A DNA stretch of 64,000 bases from Amyelois transitella (lineage: Eukaryota; Arthropoda; Insecta; Lepidoptera; Pyralidae): assembly GCF_032362555.1 (NCBI RefSeq), contig NC_083506.1:10711501-10775500 (forward strand). The letters run 5' to 3'. Both the position numbers and the translations under genes were made by a program. Below the pieces are notes generated by a model. It made no database searches. It was not told the DNA's origin and worked only from the letters and a program-made list of their open reading frames with translations. Positions 24,976 to 38,160 of the stretch are shown in pieces; within the stretch, counting starts at the first letter, position 1, and each line of letters starts with the position of its first letter.

Positions 24976-25686
24976 ATTGACACAAAAAATACACAAATAT
25001 AATTAAAACACAACACTTTGCACATCAGAGTTTGGTAAATTATTGCACATAATCACCCATATTCTAAAACAACAAAATTCATTATTTCACGTTAAGATCG
25101 CGACGTTCCCGAATTGACACTGCCCGCCATGTTGTTTTTACGTTGAGTAGTGTGGTGTGGTATCTTGATGTTCAAATTACCGATTTTACGTTTTACCGAT
25201 TCAATCTTAAAATCGATGGCGTTAAGGCTGTCATAGCCGTTATCGGCTATTACAAAAAAACCAGTAGCAAGACAGTAGTAATTTTCTTGTGAACAACTGA
25301 CAACGTCAGGTTTAATTATTACAAATCGAGGAAATTCGTATACCAGGACAATGAAGGTCGAGAATTTCTATCCATCCCATAGGTTCGTTGTTCTAAAATT
25401 CGCTCGGTGTACGAGTACGAGCTTCTCTAGATAATCGGAAAAGGAATACATGCTAATTAGGGCTACCTTAGACCAAAATCACATAAAAATTGAATCTTTC
25501 AATGTCATTTTCATCTGGAAAACCTGACAAATGACAGCTCGGACAACTTGAACAACCAACATGAATCAACAAATAATTGTATAAAAATCTGCCGGTTTGT
25601 TTCTCATTTTGCCCGATTATTTCCCCTCATAAATAAAAGTTACATACGAAACACTACTCTTAATTCAAAACAAACAAGTTGTTTCA
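24976..25686. promoter_or_regulatory. Head-to-head promoter interval between kinesin and PI31
   Basis: The kinesin ATG (24975, minus) and the PI31 ATG (25687, plus) are 711 bases apart, so both promoters and both 5' untranslated regions lie here. CACTGCCCGCCATGTTG at about 25120-25136 contains a CCGCCAT core like YY1/Pho sites. Three short ACCGATT-type motifs cluster at about 25175-25215 (ATTACCGATTTTACG, TTTTACCGATTCAATC, AAAATCGATGG). No clear TATA box was chosen. Confidence 0.6.
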
Positions 25687-28600
25687 ATGGCTGCAGATCC
25701 GCTGTACGGCTGGGATCTTACATATAAAACAGTAGAAAAAGATATCAAAAAGAAGTCTGATGTGCTTGTCACGTTTATTCATTGGAATCTTACAAAGAGA
25801 GGATTTCGAACTATTGGTATAGGAGATGAGGTTTGTATTTTGTTCCCAGGTTCTCTATTCTTTTACATCAGCATACATACAAGCTTATTTAAATAGACTG
25901 CTTGTCCGTTTTAAAAGTTCAAACTATGTTAATGTTTCATCTGTTACATCTAGTTACAATAATAAATTACTTATGGGTGGGATGGAATGGAAGTAGTTAT
26001 TAACTTTATCCTCACCATCAAATCCTAAATTTAAAAAAAAATATATTGAGAGCTGAGTCAATGACTTTCTCTTATCACTTACAATTTTAATATAGTGTTT
26101 AACTTGTTTTTAATTCTGATTTATAATGAACAAATAAAGCAAGTTTTATATATATTGCTGATGTTCTAGTTATAGTCAAACTTATAATTTAAGTTAAGAA
26201 TTGACTTTCTTTGCTTGTGAGTTTGGCTGCATAAAATACTTTGGATTTCAGCGAACATTAACGGGAGATGAAGATAAGAGTGAACTGTTGCCTACAGGAT
26301 GGAATGACAATGAGAATTACACATTGAGATATGTCCTTGATGGCAAGCTTTACATCCTGCATGGGTTGAACACTGATGGCAATTTGATCATTAACTTAAT
26401 GGTAATAAAGCACTGCTTTTAGAGCCAGATATAATACATGGACCACTCCACCTCGTTCCCATAGATGTCGTAAAAGGCGACTAAGGGAAAGGTTTGGGAT
26501 TCTTTTTTTAGGTGATGAGCTAGCAACTGGTTAATATTTGAATCTCTGTGTGGCCTGTCAGTCTTATCAAGTTTGTCGGCTCTGTCTACCCTGCAAGGGA
26601 TATAGACGTGTTATATGTATTATACATATATATATATATATATACAACCAACTGTAAAAATTAATGCTACATTTATCAAAGAATCTCTAAGTAACATGCT
26701 ATATACTTTAATAGATGCTTTATCTTAAAAGTGGAAACATGTTGTTATTGTTTCTTCAACTTATCCTGTCTATTTCTCATATTGCTTAAAAAGTTTAATA
26801 CATTTAGTACATTTGTATCTGAAATGAAACTTTGTCAATCAATGTATCAGTACTGACTGGTGTTGTAACATGTTGTAGAGGTCTGAAGATTTGCAAGTTT
26901 CAAACATTGCTCTAAAAACTGATGACACGGTTAAGGAAATGAGCGGGCCTATAAGCAAGATGATACCAGATCACAAAGATTTGATGTTCAACATCAAAAG
27001 AGATCTCGTAGATACTATCACTTCAAAACCAACTACGTCAACAGAAACGCAAACAACTAGAGGTGAGATTATTCTGGGTAGTAGTTTTTTTTTCCAAAGG
27101 GTGAATGAAAATTCTAGAATGAGAATGCCTACATGCTTCAACAGCCTATAATAGTCCACTACTGGATTAAGGCCTTCCCACAAATGGGGGATGATACCCA
27201 TAATCACCACTTTGGGCAGGCAGGTTGGTGACCGCAGGGTCTTTTGATTCTGGACAATGTTTTTATATCAGCATACAAGATGCTGCTGCCCACTGCCTGC
27301 TCAAACCTTTAATCGCCTCTTATGATACCCATGGGAAGATATGGGATGGTGCTATTCTATTCTGTCAGCACCACACAGCTAAATGCCTACATGACTATAC
27401 CTTAATCAAATCCGGAAAGACAGGTCAGGCCTCTTTCATGGATGTCATTATCTTTAAATATTTGTTTTAAAAAGTCATCAATATCGTTGACCTGCTCTTT
27501 ATTATAACAGATACAGCTCAGGATTTTCTAAGTGACCTTTGCCTGGATTTCCTACTTGTAATCATATGCCAATTCCAGAAATATATGTTCAGTGATCATA
27601 ATTATTTTATTATTTGCAATATAAAAGTTTTTAGCAACTTAGATGTTGTAATTCTTTCCTTTTCTGTCACATCTTTGCGTGGTCCCGATTAGACCCCCCA
27701 CTATCCCTCTGTGGACACGGTTGTGCCGCCGCCAAGGTGAGCCAAGTCACGCGCAAGGGCACTACCTAATTTCTTGCAAGGTTTTGCTTTGGATGTCTTC
27801 TTTTCTACATAGTGAAAGAGTACCTAGTTATATGGAGGAGAATGTAATTTAAGATAACTCATTATTTCATCTAAGCCCCAAAACGTAATATAGAAAATAG
27901 TTACAAACATTAGTAGTAAGGGATTATAGAAAGCCTACACTCGTTTTTTATTATAATTTAAGGGCTATCAGAACTAGAAGTAGAATCTTACACATCCTGC
28001 ACATATATAAGATAAAACAGCAATATAAGAAAGGATATCTAAGTACCCAGCTTCTATTAATACTGGTATGCTTTTTTGTTAAACACTACACAAAACTATA
28101 TTTTATGGGCTAGATAGTTTGTTTAAATTTCAAAATAATTTTAGACTGAAGTAAATATTGCTTTACGATATATTTTCATTTTCATTTTCCCAGTAAAAGT
28201 ATCTCCCCTAATACAGTTATATTCAAAATTTTCTTTTTTTTTTTGAGAACTAGATTTTTCCATCATGGTTATCATCTAAAGCTTTAAATGAATATTCTCC
28301 AACTGTATTTTTACTTTGATTGCAGTTGAATCAAACAATAGAATGCCACCAGATGACCCCCTGAGAGTTCCCAGACCTCAGCCAAATGTCCAGCCAGATA
28401 CACATCCATGGTAAATATTTTTTGTATTGTAATTAATTTATTTGAATCGCAATTCAGTCCAAAGCCACACAGCTGAACATGGCCTTTCCGTCTTTTCAAG
28501 ACTGCTGGCTGTCTACTCCACAGGGGATAAAGTCGTGATTTACGTGTTTCTGTATGTTATTAGTTTATTTTAGTAATGTCAAAAATCATACTTTTTGCGC

Positions 28601-29676
28601 GATATAAACGGCGCGGCGTCGCACCTGCCATACTATAGGAGCAGATGTAGAAATGTCAAATTATGAAACGTAAAGACCACCCATTCCCATTTGAACCGAG
28701 TGCGACCATGTTAACAGGGCAATCTATGAACTCGTAGTATAGCTTGTTATACTAAAAAATTGCTTATAGTTATATCCTATAGTCCTTATTTTCGTGAATA
28801 ACCCTCAGCTTCCTCATGTTGACAATTCATCATTTCTCTCTTTCTAACATCTCGGATAATCAAGGAGATGAAACATTTTTTATCAAGTTCGTGAATAGAC
28901 CATCTATAGTCTAAGTATTTTTCTTGTATAACAGCGAGTAACCTGTACCTTATATTAACCAGAATATATCATTGTTAACATTTTTTAGGGATATGCCGCC
29001 GTCTCCTCTTCGTGTGGGTCGGTCCGATTTAGACCCGTTTGCGCCCGGCGGCGGAGGCATGTTGTTCAACCCGTTTGGACCCGATCGGAGAATGCCTGAT
29101 GATCCTGGCATGGGGATCCCTGGAGGATTGCCCAGGTATTAAATTGTAGACTGATGAAAAAAAATGTTTTTTCTTTACTTTTGAAGAAAATATTTTCTTT
29201 GAGTTAAAAACAACAGAACCCGATACCGACGAGCTTGCGTGAAAAGAGTAATGAATGTGAACGATTGTAGACAACTAAAAGAATAATAAAAACAGAAATA
29301 AATGTTACCGAATTATACAATAAAAACGGTCCGGGATTGAGTAAATCACGAGTTTTCACTCGAAGCGACTCTTGTCTTGTCCGATCTCCACAATCTTTGC
29401 AGGTAACCCAACCAAATATTAGATCATGGTTACACATCCATTTGCCTGGATCCTGACAATTTTTCAGTCATTGTAAGATCATCAATTAGCAATACATTGT
29501 AAAATGTATGACTTCAGTCTTGTTGACTTGTTGTTTTCAGAGGATCAGTGCCACCCGGTGCCCGTTTCGACCCATTTGGACCGCCCGGAGTGGGCCCTAG
29601 GCCCGGCCGCCGCCCTCCTCCGCCTGATGCGGACCATCTCCCACCTCCAGGCTTCAACGACAATATGTTCATGTAG
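25687..29676 (+). CDS. PI31: Proteasome inhibitor/regulator PI31 (PSMF1), complete, six exons
   Basis: Exons: 25687-25830, 26252-26401, 26879-27062, 28326-28410, 28989-29135, 29541-29676. All introns are GT-AG and the phases join exactly, giving 281 residues, close to the usual length of about 270. The N-terminal part (residues 1 to about 150; MAADPLYGWD, FIHWNLTKRGFRTIG) fits the FP (Fbxo7/PI31) dimerisation domain. The C-terminal third is Pro/Gly-rich with DPLR-like SPLRVGRSDLDPF, GARFDPFGP and DHLPPPG, and ends in DNMFM, an HbYX-like terminus. Family knowledge: PI31 binds the 20S proteasome through this tail and in flies is needed for proteasome transport in neurons. The start has a good context (TTTCAATGG). 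The coding end is GC-rich. A retroelement fragment and SINE copies lie in its introns. Confidence 0.95.
26437..26650 (+). mobile_element. SINE-like element (TATG-tail family) in PI31 intron 2
   Basis: Plus-strand copy lacking only the extreme head. It runs from GGACCACTCCACC through GATGTCGTAAAAGGCGACTA and GCTAGCAACT to TCTGTCTACCCTGCAAGGGA, ending in a TATA-rich tail (alternating TA at about 26625-26644). Confidence 0.8.
27145..27390 (+). mobile_element. Retroelement fragment in PI31 intron 3
   Basis: The block beginning AGTCCACTACTGGATTAAGG and including CACTTTGGGCAGGCAGGTTG and CGCCTCTTATGATACCCATG resembles the widespread lepidopteran repeat whose consensus has 'tagtccactgctgga'. It breaks PI31 intron 3, and frames at 26971-27210 and 27225-27470 come from it. 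Confidence 0.6.
28464..28552 (+). mobile_element. SINE-like element (TATG-tail family), 3' fragment in PI31 intron 4
   Basis: Plus-strand fragment: ACAGCTGAACATGGCC, then CCGTCTTTTCAAGACTG, then GGGGATAAAGTCGTGA. Confidence 0.75.
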
Positions 29677-29728
29677 CAAGTTGTGATTCAAACGTTTCAA
29701 TTTCACATGTAGTTTATGAGAAAAATAC

Positions 29729-29734
29729 AATAAA
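29729..29734 (+). terminator. PI31 polyadenylation signal
   Basis: AATAAA 53 bases after the stop codon (TACAATAAACTTG), followed by a T-rich stretch. This makes a very short 3' untranslated region. Confidence 0.75.
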
Positions 29735-32713
29735 CTTGTTTTACATTAACAATGTTTTTACATATTTTTAATTTATTGGGATGCTGTAAATACTTTTCAA
29801 GGGACTTATTTATTTGGTAAGGTGAAGTTTAAACAAACAATTAGCGCACAACCGCAATAACTACCGCAATAAACACAATAATAACCGCAATAAATTATTC
29901 AAAGAAGTACGCCTTCAAAATTGTAGCGGAAACAATGTTTCGCGTTCGACCGCCACCAAAGAGAATATCTTCCACCAAACTATATGTTGTGCCTGGCTGG
30001 AATGTTCATCTCACTCGGTGATATTTATTGAGTTATTCTGACTACTGCAATTTAGTAAATATCGTTTCGGCACCCATTTTGCTGTGATAAATTCAAAAAA
30101 TATAAAATACATACGTTTTCTTCTTGTTCTTTGCAAAAGTGAAGCTTTGGTGTAAAACTTGTATTATTTACATACATTACCATTATGTTTATGACTTATA
30201 AAAACAAAATTTCAAAATGAAATATATTTTCTCGATTGGCCCCAAGGTAGTAAGCACTTACATACATACCTTTTAACCCCTCTTTTTTATACGTTGGCAA
30301 CATTATTAATGGAGCCATGTTTAATTTGGAATGGTAACATTTTACTCAGTTCGTTAATTTTTTTGTGCGAGGCACACGTTTTCCGCGTGTGTGGTGAATT
30401 TACTTGGCTGCTCACGGCTGCAACCGTTCTATTTCTATTCAATGTGTATGGCTGTGGAGGTGAGTGCAGTTAGATTTATCTTATTTTTAAATCTTTTCCC
30501 TATTATAACGGTAGGAAGTATTTTCCCGAAGGTCGTGCCCTCAGTAGGCAAACGTCACCACGCTTGGAATTCTACTTACTTTTTCTGGACCAAGTACACT
30601 TGCACTCAAATTGTAGAATGATCTGATATTCCATGCATAAACGTTAATGGTAGAAATCCAGTATTTATTAGTATACTCTTTGGAAATGTGTTCTATATGA
30701 ATGGCTGCCCGTTTATGCATTTTGGAGCCTAAGTCTTTACATTTTGGTTCATGGTGAGGGATAGATGCTTTCGTTACCATTTTGAAGCTTGCTTGCTGTC
30801 GTATTGCATTTTTGTGCAAATTTTTCATCAACTTTTATGATGAAATCTGGAGTAACTATGTCTATGTAGGTAAGTATTACATTAGCAATCATGTAGAAAT
30901 AGTACCTACCTACCTCCATTTTTGATGACTTTTTATAAAGAGATAGGTTGGTATATTACAAAAATCTGTTTTATTAAAATTTATTTTCGCCTGCTTTCCT
31001 GTTTATAAATATAACTAATTCAGTTGTTAATGCCAGTAGATAAACTATACAAAATTGGAAATACAAATCAGCATACTGATTCACACTCCATATTCTTATT
31101 TCTCTTTGTCATATTGTACCCTGATGGGTTTTATACTTTCACTGGAATAGCAGTTATAGTTTGGGTTGCCAGTTATTCCATTCATTCCATAAATTGTTGG
31201 TTTTACTATGCACCAATTAAGGCAATAAAATTTTTAAGATGCTTACATATTGTATAAGATTCTTTCATGTGTGATGTAGGTACCTATCTACTACAACAAT
31301 GATTCATGTATTATGATTACCTACCTAACAGTGTCATAGAACTGGTGTACAATCAGTACAAGACAAAAGTCTATTTTCTTGTTTGTCTTTCTTGTCACAA
31401 ATTCCTCCAAATTGGCCAAACTTTAATGCATCTGAAGTCAGCCCAGGGTTTTAGGCACATTTCAGTTTTTTTCTTTATTATTTTATTCTATTGAGATATG
31501 AAAGTCTAAAGGAGAAATCTTTGCCTTTGCCAATTGGCAAAACTGACATTCTAGATCCCAGATAAGACTCCTTGAGTTTATTGTTATTTTATAATAATGT
31601 CATTAAGTTGAGTTCAGACAACATTTTTATCAGTGAAATGTTCCCAGTTTATTTTAAAACAATGGCCCAGATTGCTGGTTTGAATTTATAAACAGTGCTT
31701 AGCATTGTGTTGGAAAATCCATTGTCCATATTTCAATTGATGTAAGTACTCTGCTTACGATTCATACCACATAGGGATTTAATTCAATTGAAGCTGATAT
31801 CATAACAAATTTTAAAACCTGATAAAAAGTTTTTCTTTGTGATCAAGGGTGAACAGATTATTTAAAAAAACAAAAAAAAAATAGAAATCATCACCCATTT
31901 TTTTTTTTACACCAATTTGTTATAGACAGACTTATTGTCCTGTTTATGCATTTTGTTTATAAACACTGCTTGGGAAGGGATATAAGGTCCCTTGTGGAAT
32001 TTCTACCTGCCATACACCTGGTGTGTGTATGGTCCCCAGGTAAAATATGGTAGGGACCCCCAGGGATTTTGAGAAACTTAAAATTTTTATGTAGGTACTC
32101 CTATGTTTATACCTCCTTACTTGTTTTGTATGCATTTCTTTTGTTTAAAGTGTGTGTTATGGTGGGATACGAAATTGATGACTTTTAATATTTCGTGCAT
32201 GCTGATGTAGTTTAAATGACTCACAGTAATTTTACATAAATTCTTAGTATATCATTCCACTGGTTAGATTTGACGTCACCACTCATTGTACGCAATACAA
32301 TAATCAACACTATACCTATACTGGTGTTGTGAGTTTGTGACAAGGACGTCAACTGCAGCATTATCGTACGTAGGTACCACGAATCGTGACGCTGTTGCAT
32401 GGTTATGCAATTACGGCGCAATATTGCTGCACCATGAAATTTTATACTGAAACATACCTACTTTACCCACGTAGTAATAAAATTACACGTGTTTATATCG
32501 TGTAACGTAGGTGTCGGTTTCAAAGGGAGGGTAAAATGAACACCCTGGAAGGTGCGTCGACACGTCCTTGGTAAGCGTCTGTTGACCCTGCGCAGACGCT
32601 GGTCCGTTACCCCGAGCACACACGATCCCGCCCGATGTAGCACGAAAATGTTCCGCTCTGCAGACTAACGTCACGATTTGAAACCAATTTATCTTTATAG
32701 CATGGTGCTCTGA

Positions 32714-32734
32714 TGACGTCACTGCATATAAATA
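32714..32734 (+). promoter_or_regulatory. CRE plus TATA box candidate core promoter
   Basis: TGACGTCA at 32714-32721 is followed 5 bases later by TATAAATA at 32727-32734. A start site would be expected near 32757-32765. No recognised coding exon follows within 1 kb, so this may drive an untranslated exon or a noncoding RNA, or be chance. The surrounding 32520-32720 is richer in CpG than its neighbours. Confidence 0.35.
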
Positions 32735-34023
32735 GGCAGTTATTAGACAATAAACTCTTTACCATAACCTCAAAAGCGTTGTTAAAATAAACTTCGCTTA
32801 CAGAAATGTGGTTGTTGCTATGCGTGCCGTGAACGATCCTCCTCGGTGGGTTATTTTTACATCGGCCACTTTACCATAATATCGCTCTAAAATTATGGTC
32901 TGTTTGCCTTTTTGAAAGGCCGTCATGGCTGCGGAATTTCCGGTCCATTGCGTGGAGAGCTCGCTAATATGCCCAGCATGTGCACGAAGGGGATGGCGAC
33001 AGTTCTCGACGTATACATATAAAAAGCCGTCCGGTTATCCAGCAAGGGCTAAGGTCGATGCTCCTCTAGTCTCGGGCATTCGAACCCGAAGGGCGACGCA
33101 CCCGACACCGTCCCTACGACTCGCGCTAATACGCATGATTGATGAGCTCTAGTTTGACCTCTCTTTTCACCTCTATTTAATAAGGCTGTCGTTCCAAGAT
33201 GACTTATTCATAATTTATTCGTATTGCCATTCGCGCTAGTAATCTACTTTTGGAAATGACAGTGCACAGTTGTATGCCCTAATTGTTACCGTCTGCCTGA
33301 TGTTCAAGATTTATCAAAGCTATTTTTTACTTATAAAAGTTAAGTTGTCCTGTTATACAGGTAGCTCTTACTTATAATAGGTAATGGTGTAAGCAGGTCA
33401 GTGCGATGGCGCGGACGGAGCGGACAGAACCAGGTCGATAAGTCATACCGGGTCAAGCTTCACGTCTGCTATTTACTAGTTGGAACTGTCCACACCAAGT
33501 TTCGGCATTCGATAATGAATGTTGACTAATGACAATGTTCTAAGGTTGTACTCGTATTGTCTAGAGCGGTCTTATCAAATCGATACTTGTTTATTACTAA
33601 CGTCTACTACATAAGACTTCCGTTCAACCTTGTGTAGGTACTTTCTGGAAAAAAATATATGTATTTGTCCTGAATTTTATCATAGTAACTTTTGTTTGGT
33701 AATGGTTTTGTATCTCCAATAGTCCTGTATGTCTAAGGTAATGAAATAACAACTTTGATTTCATACTCAAGATTTCGAAGGAAGGGATTGAGTCAAAGAT
33801 GGATAGTTTATAGGTACTCCATAAAAAATCATAATGGTAAGACTTCAAGGGTTTCAAATAAATCGTCAATAAGAAACGAGGGGCATTAAGAAGGTAGACA
33901 ATTTGTTAGATGTTTCAATCACATTCCATCTGTCTGTTTATACCTACCTACGCCAATATTACGTAATGTTTGAGCTGAGTTTCCAGGAATTTAGTCTAGC
34001 GGATTCAAATTCAATATCTGTGG

Positions 34024-34058
34024 TGACGTCATGCGCAGTACGTCACAGTTATGACGTC
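34024..34058. promoter_or_regulatory. Cluster of CRE-like sites
   Basis: Within 35 bases there is one full TGACGTCA (34024-34031), TACGTCA (34039-34045) and TGACGTC (34052-34058). CREB/ATF-type factors bind such sites. About 11 kb upstream of the PRL-1 start codon. Functional status unknown. Confidence 0.4.
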
Positions 34059-34583
34059 GTCAGTCGATACGTAACTGTGTCAGCTCTTCAGTCAACTATA
34101 CTGAATCCCTTAACGTTTGCATGTTTGCAAAAATGCCAATTACTGTATTCTTATATGATGTTAATCCATACTTGTGTTGGTTATTAATTCTGATATATTA
34201 ATAACGCTATCTTGTCCAAATGGTAGGCAGAGACCATTTCCTTCTACTTGCTAAGATTGCATAGGTACTCCTTTCTCAAATCAATATGTGTATTCACAAA
34301 GAGACGCTAAATTAACAGTTACTTATTCGGTTACAAGGATACTACTGCAAGTTACCGGCGCAAAAAATCAAAATTCTACATTTATATTAAACAGAAAACA
34401 AATACTCGTATTTTTGTAGAATTCACATGTTTTCAGCCTTTACAAGGCCAACGCGCATATCAATTCTCTTTATCAGATTTCGAAAACTCATTATTCATGT
34501 TCTGGTTCCATTATCTCAACTTGGATATCTACATCCCTTTATTGATTTATTTATAAGTTTGGAATATTCTACCATTTTCTGTA

Positions 34584-34640
34584 CATACATATAATCACTT
34601 CTATATTCCTTGCGGGGTAGACAGAGCCAACAGTCTTGGG
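34584..34640 (-). mobile_element. SINE-like element (TATG-tail family), short 3' fragment
   Basis: Minus-strand fragment holding only the last block: CAAGACTGTTGGCTCTGTCT and CCCCGCAAGGAATATAGAAG with the TATG-rich tail. Confidence 0.7.
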
Positions 34641-37309
34641 CCGTTCACCACACTACCACACAAAAAAGTTTTTAAATACCCATCTACTTCAAATGTTTGT
34701 AACTAAAAATCAGCATTTTTATACTCTTTCAGTGCAAAAAGATATTTTCGACTTGCTGCGGCACATCCGTGTTGGTTTTAAGGATTTGTTATTGTTAAAT
34801 TTGTTTTGTGTCTGTAGTACTGTCGAATAAACGTTTTATCTATCTATACATCTAAAAGCACTTTCTTAAAGTTGAATGATGTGATTAAAGTGTAAGTAAA
34901 CCTTATACTTATTTAAGATCCTCCTTATCCTTTGTCTATTTTCTTCATTATTGTACGAAAATACTATAGTTTTCTCAGTAAGTTATTATTTTCTTTAGAT
35001 ATTAAAAGTTCATTGGTGTCAGGTTCATTCATTATCTGCTCGACCCAACAGTATTCATCAGACTATCATGTATGTGCATAAGGTTAAAATGGTAGGATAA
35101 CAATTTAAGTATCTGAATAATTCTCAAAAATATCAATAAAGTTACTATATCATTATAGTTTAATGTGATTCACAATATAAAGTTCATCAAGAACTTGTAA
35201 CATTCACAAACACGTTACTAATTACGAGGAAATATAAAAATTCATGTTTGATTCTCTCTCTTGCTCTTTAAAATAACTTTAGTAACTGCGTTTGTATTGT
35301 TTTGATTTTAGAGAATTATTTAACCACCAAAGAGAATATATGGCGCCCTTGAAAGCCAAATTAAACTAGACATAAACATACTAGCATGTTGGTAGACCTA
35401 GCCCTGCAGAGGCGCGCGTGAAGTCGATGACCGAGTATTGATCCCGACGAAATGGGTCGCGACCCGTTTCCCGTTGCAATGCCCACAGAGGGTTGCACTG
35501 CTCTCAACGCAGCCTTTTACGAAGGGCAGAGGTATGGAATGTATGCAATTGAACGATGTTCGTTATGTTTTGGAGTAAACTTGAGAGTTCGTTTCAACTC
35601 TGCAATTACATATAAGTCAAACCTAGTCTGGATCATGTCTATTTGTAAATTAAAGTGCATTTTAGATGTGAATGTGGACTTGAAATGCACTTAATACAAA
35701 TAAGAATATTTTGATGTTAATACGTCGCGTACCGCAGCCTCGTACGAACTGATACAAACATACCAAAGAATTTCATTGTTTGTATATTTTAAAACAAATA
35801 TTTAACTTCCGTTATTTATTTTCTTACTTATCTTTATAACACTTTTAGCCATTTATCTAATTAAAGCAGGTAACAGGTTTATTTAATTAACATATAAAAT
35901 GGAGGACGTCACATCCTCTATCGTCCCCAGCGTTATTTGTTTAAGAATCCCCGAGGCAATCTAAAAATACTACTTGCATGCTTCAATATATAAGTCGGAG
36001 ATAATAAATTCGTGCTGAAGTAATTCCTTAATGTCGTCGTGGTGGTGCGTGTTCTCTGAGTCGTTTATTGCTGAATCCCAAATATCAGTCACGTCAGCAT
36101 GGTGATCTTCGCTGCTGGTACGATTCAATTTCTAAGGCAATAATTTCGCATAATGATTATTACTTGCTCAATGTAAAGACAGAACTTGTGGAAAACCATG
36201 AACAGTTAAATTATACATAACGCCAAATTTTGGTTATTAGCAAATAATGATACGGTGCACAGTGAGAGTGAATAATTCACGTAAAGTAATGAGGCCGAGC
36301 ATTGGTAGGACGCCTTTCACGACTGGCTTATTTCCTTGAATTTGATTCCTGGAGCACCACCAATGCAAACATCAGATTGGCGATTGGCCGGCGTTGTTCG
36401 AGAAAGTTGATTTGCACGTACTCCCCACTAATGGCCGACCGCATTCACTTTCCATTTTGCTAAGTAGCTTAAAACCTTTGTCCCTATTTCTGATTTATCC
36501 ATTTCTTTGAAAATGTTATTTATAAAAAGTTAAATTCTTTCATGATTTTATTTTATATTATTATATCACTAAGATTATAGGATTATAAGCTGCTTCGAAA
36601 AGTTTATTCAAGTGGTCAGTTTAAGTAATTTATTTTTATCGTAAATTGAACAAAAATGTATTCTTCCTCATTGATAATGAAAAGGAATCTTTTTTTATCG
36701 CTTCTGTCATATTGCTATGGTGCGTATCATAAATATTTCATTTATCAGTTATTATCATTCTTGATACTTTATTTAAGATGTTTATCTTTTCCATACACTT
36801 TACATGACTGTGTAAAGCTACCATAGCAACAAATACAATAGAATTGTTGATGTGATTTATTGATTGTTAGCAGAACATTTTACAATTAACAAACGTATAA
36901 TTGGTTGGTATTTTGATGTATTGCATGAAGTACGATTCTGATAGCTGTTGACCAAAGATTAAAATACTTTATTGTTTAAAATACTTAAAAAGTTCCAAAA
37001 TTATTATGTACGTAATGCTAGTTAATACAGATTTAGAGTTTCGTGATAAAATTCACTTGGAAATAAAAATATTATCTATAGATTACTATATTATTACAGG
37101 TAAAAAAATCCTGCATAATTAATTACTTGCCATAAATTGTGATAAACAAGATTGGAGCCGTTGATAAAGCCAGCGGTAATCGCGTTGCATTTGGCTTTCC
37201 TCGGGTTTTCACGTTTATTTTCAGTAAGGACTCGGTTTCCATAAACACGTTTATCGTGGGAGGCGAGCTAACAATGGTCCAAGTTTGTTTCTGCACGTTG
37301 TTTAACTGC

Positions 37310-37333
37310 CACGTGTTAGATTTGAGTCACGTG
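37310..37333. promoter_or_regulatory. Pair of canonical E-boxes
   Basis: CACGTG at 37310-37315 and again at 37328-37333, 18 bases start to start, with further CACGTT half-like sites at 37233-37240, 37294-37299 and 37364-37369. bHLH-PAS factors such as CLOCK/CYCLE bind CACGTG. It lies 2.8 kb upstream of the CpG-rich promoter candidate. Confidence 0.4.
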
Positions 37334-37432
37334 GGACGATTGAATGCTGTACTTTGAATGGAAACACGTTTAATCAAACGCTTGGTTATATATAATATAC
37401 AAGAAACAAAATGACTCCTACAGACGAAAGTA

Positions 37433-37562
37433 CTAGCCTATCGCCTAAAAGAAGAATCCCAAGTTTATAAGCCTACCCCTCAGTCGCCTTTAACGACATT
37501 CATGGGAGAGAGATGGAGTGGTCTTATTCTTTTTCTATTGGTGCCGGGAACCACACGGCACT
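37433..37562 (-). mobile_element. SINE-like element (TATG-tail family), 5' half
   Basis: Minus-strand 5' half: GTGCCGTGTGGTTCCCGGCA, the ACCACTCCATCTCTCTCCC tract and the TTAGGCGATAGGCTAG block. The 3' half is missing. Confidence 0.8.
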
Positions 37563-38160
37563 AGAAATACCTTCACCTGAAAAATATGGTTAATGCTGCT
37601 CTCGTGCATTTAAACTCCTTAATTGCAGATTAAAAATGGAAATGCGAGGAACAAAAAAAGATTACTTGACTCTAAATGGAAATTGATTGTAAAAAGTTTT
37701 CGTACCAGCTACGCTCTGGTACTTTTTGCATCCATTAACATTAGTACTATCATTAGTATAAACAACTTGGTATACTTGATCAGAGTTAAAGAGCATTACC
37801 AGAACTGCTCGTCTCTTGTAAACTATTTTTAATAGTGGTTGTATACAACATCACAAATAAATTGATATCATCTAGCAAACACTAAGATCAGTAATTAAAT
37901 TTTTACTAGAAAAATCCCGAAGGTTCCAAGTAAAAAAGTTTTAATGATTCAAGGTTAATAAATTAATGTGCGACGTCTATGAATCATACAGACACGAAAA
38001 TACTTTAATTAACGTTATCGTTTCAGCCACTAAACTGACTCACGTTTTGATGAATAACTAACTACTACTAAACAAATACTGAACTAAGACTTGTGTTCGT
38101 CTAGAAAATATCGATTGTTGATTTTGATTAATATCAATTTTATAAATCTTTACTTTTAAC

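Noticed and set aside
30541..30831. 96-codon minus-strand frame
   Set aside because: No family resemblance, no linked exon and no repeat match recognised; kept only as unexplained.
32925..33152. 75-codon frame downstream of the CRE/TATA candidate
   Set aside because: Tempting as its coding sequence, but low-complexity, without domain or Kozak support.
35452..35694. 80-codon frame beginning MGRDPFPVAM
   Set aside because: No known domain; the GC-rich start contains a chance palindrome (GGGTCGCGACCC) only.
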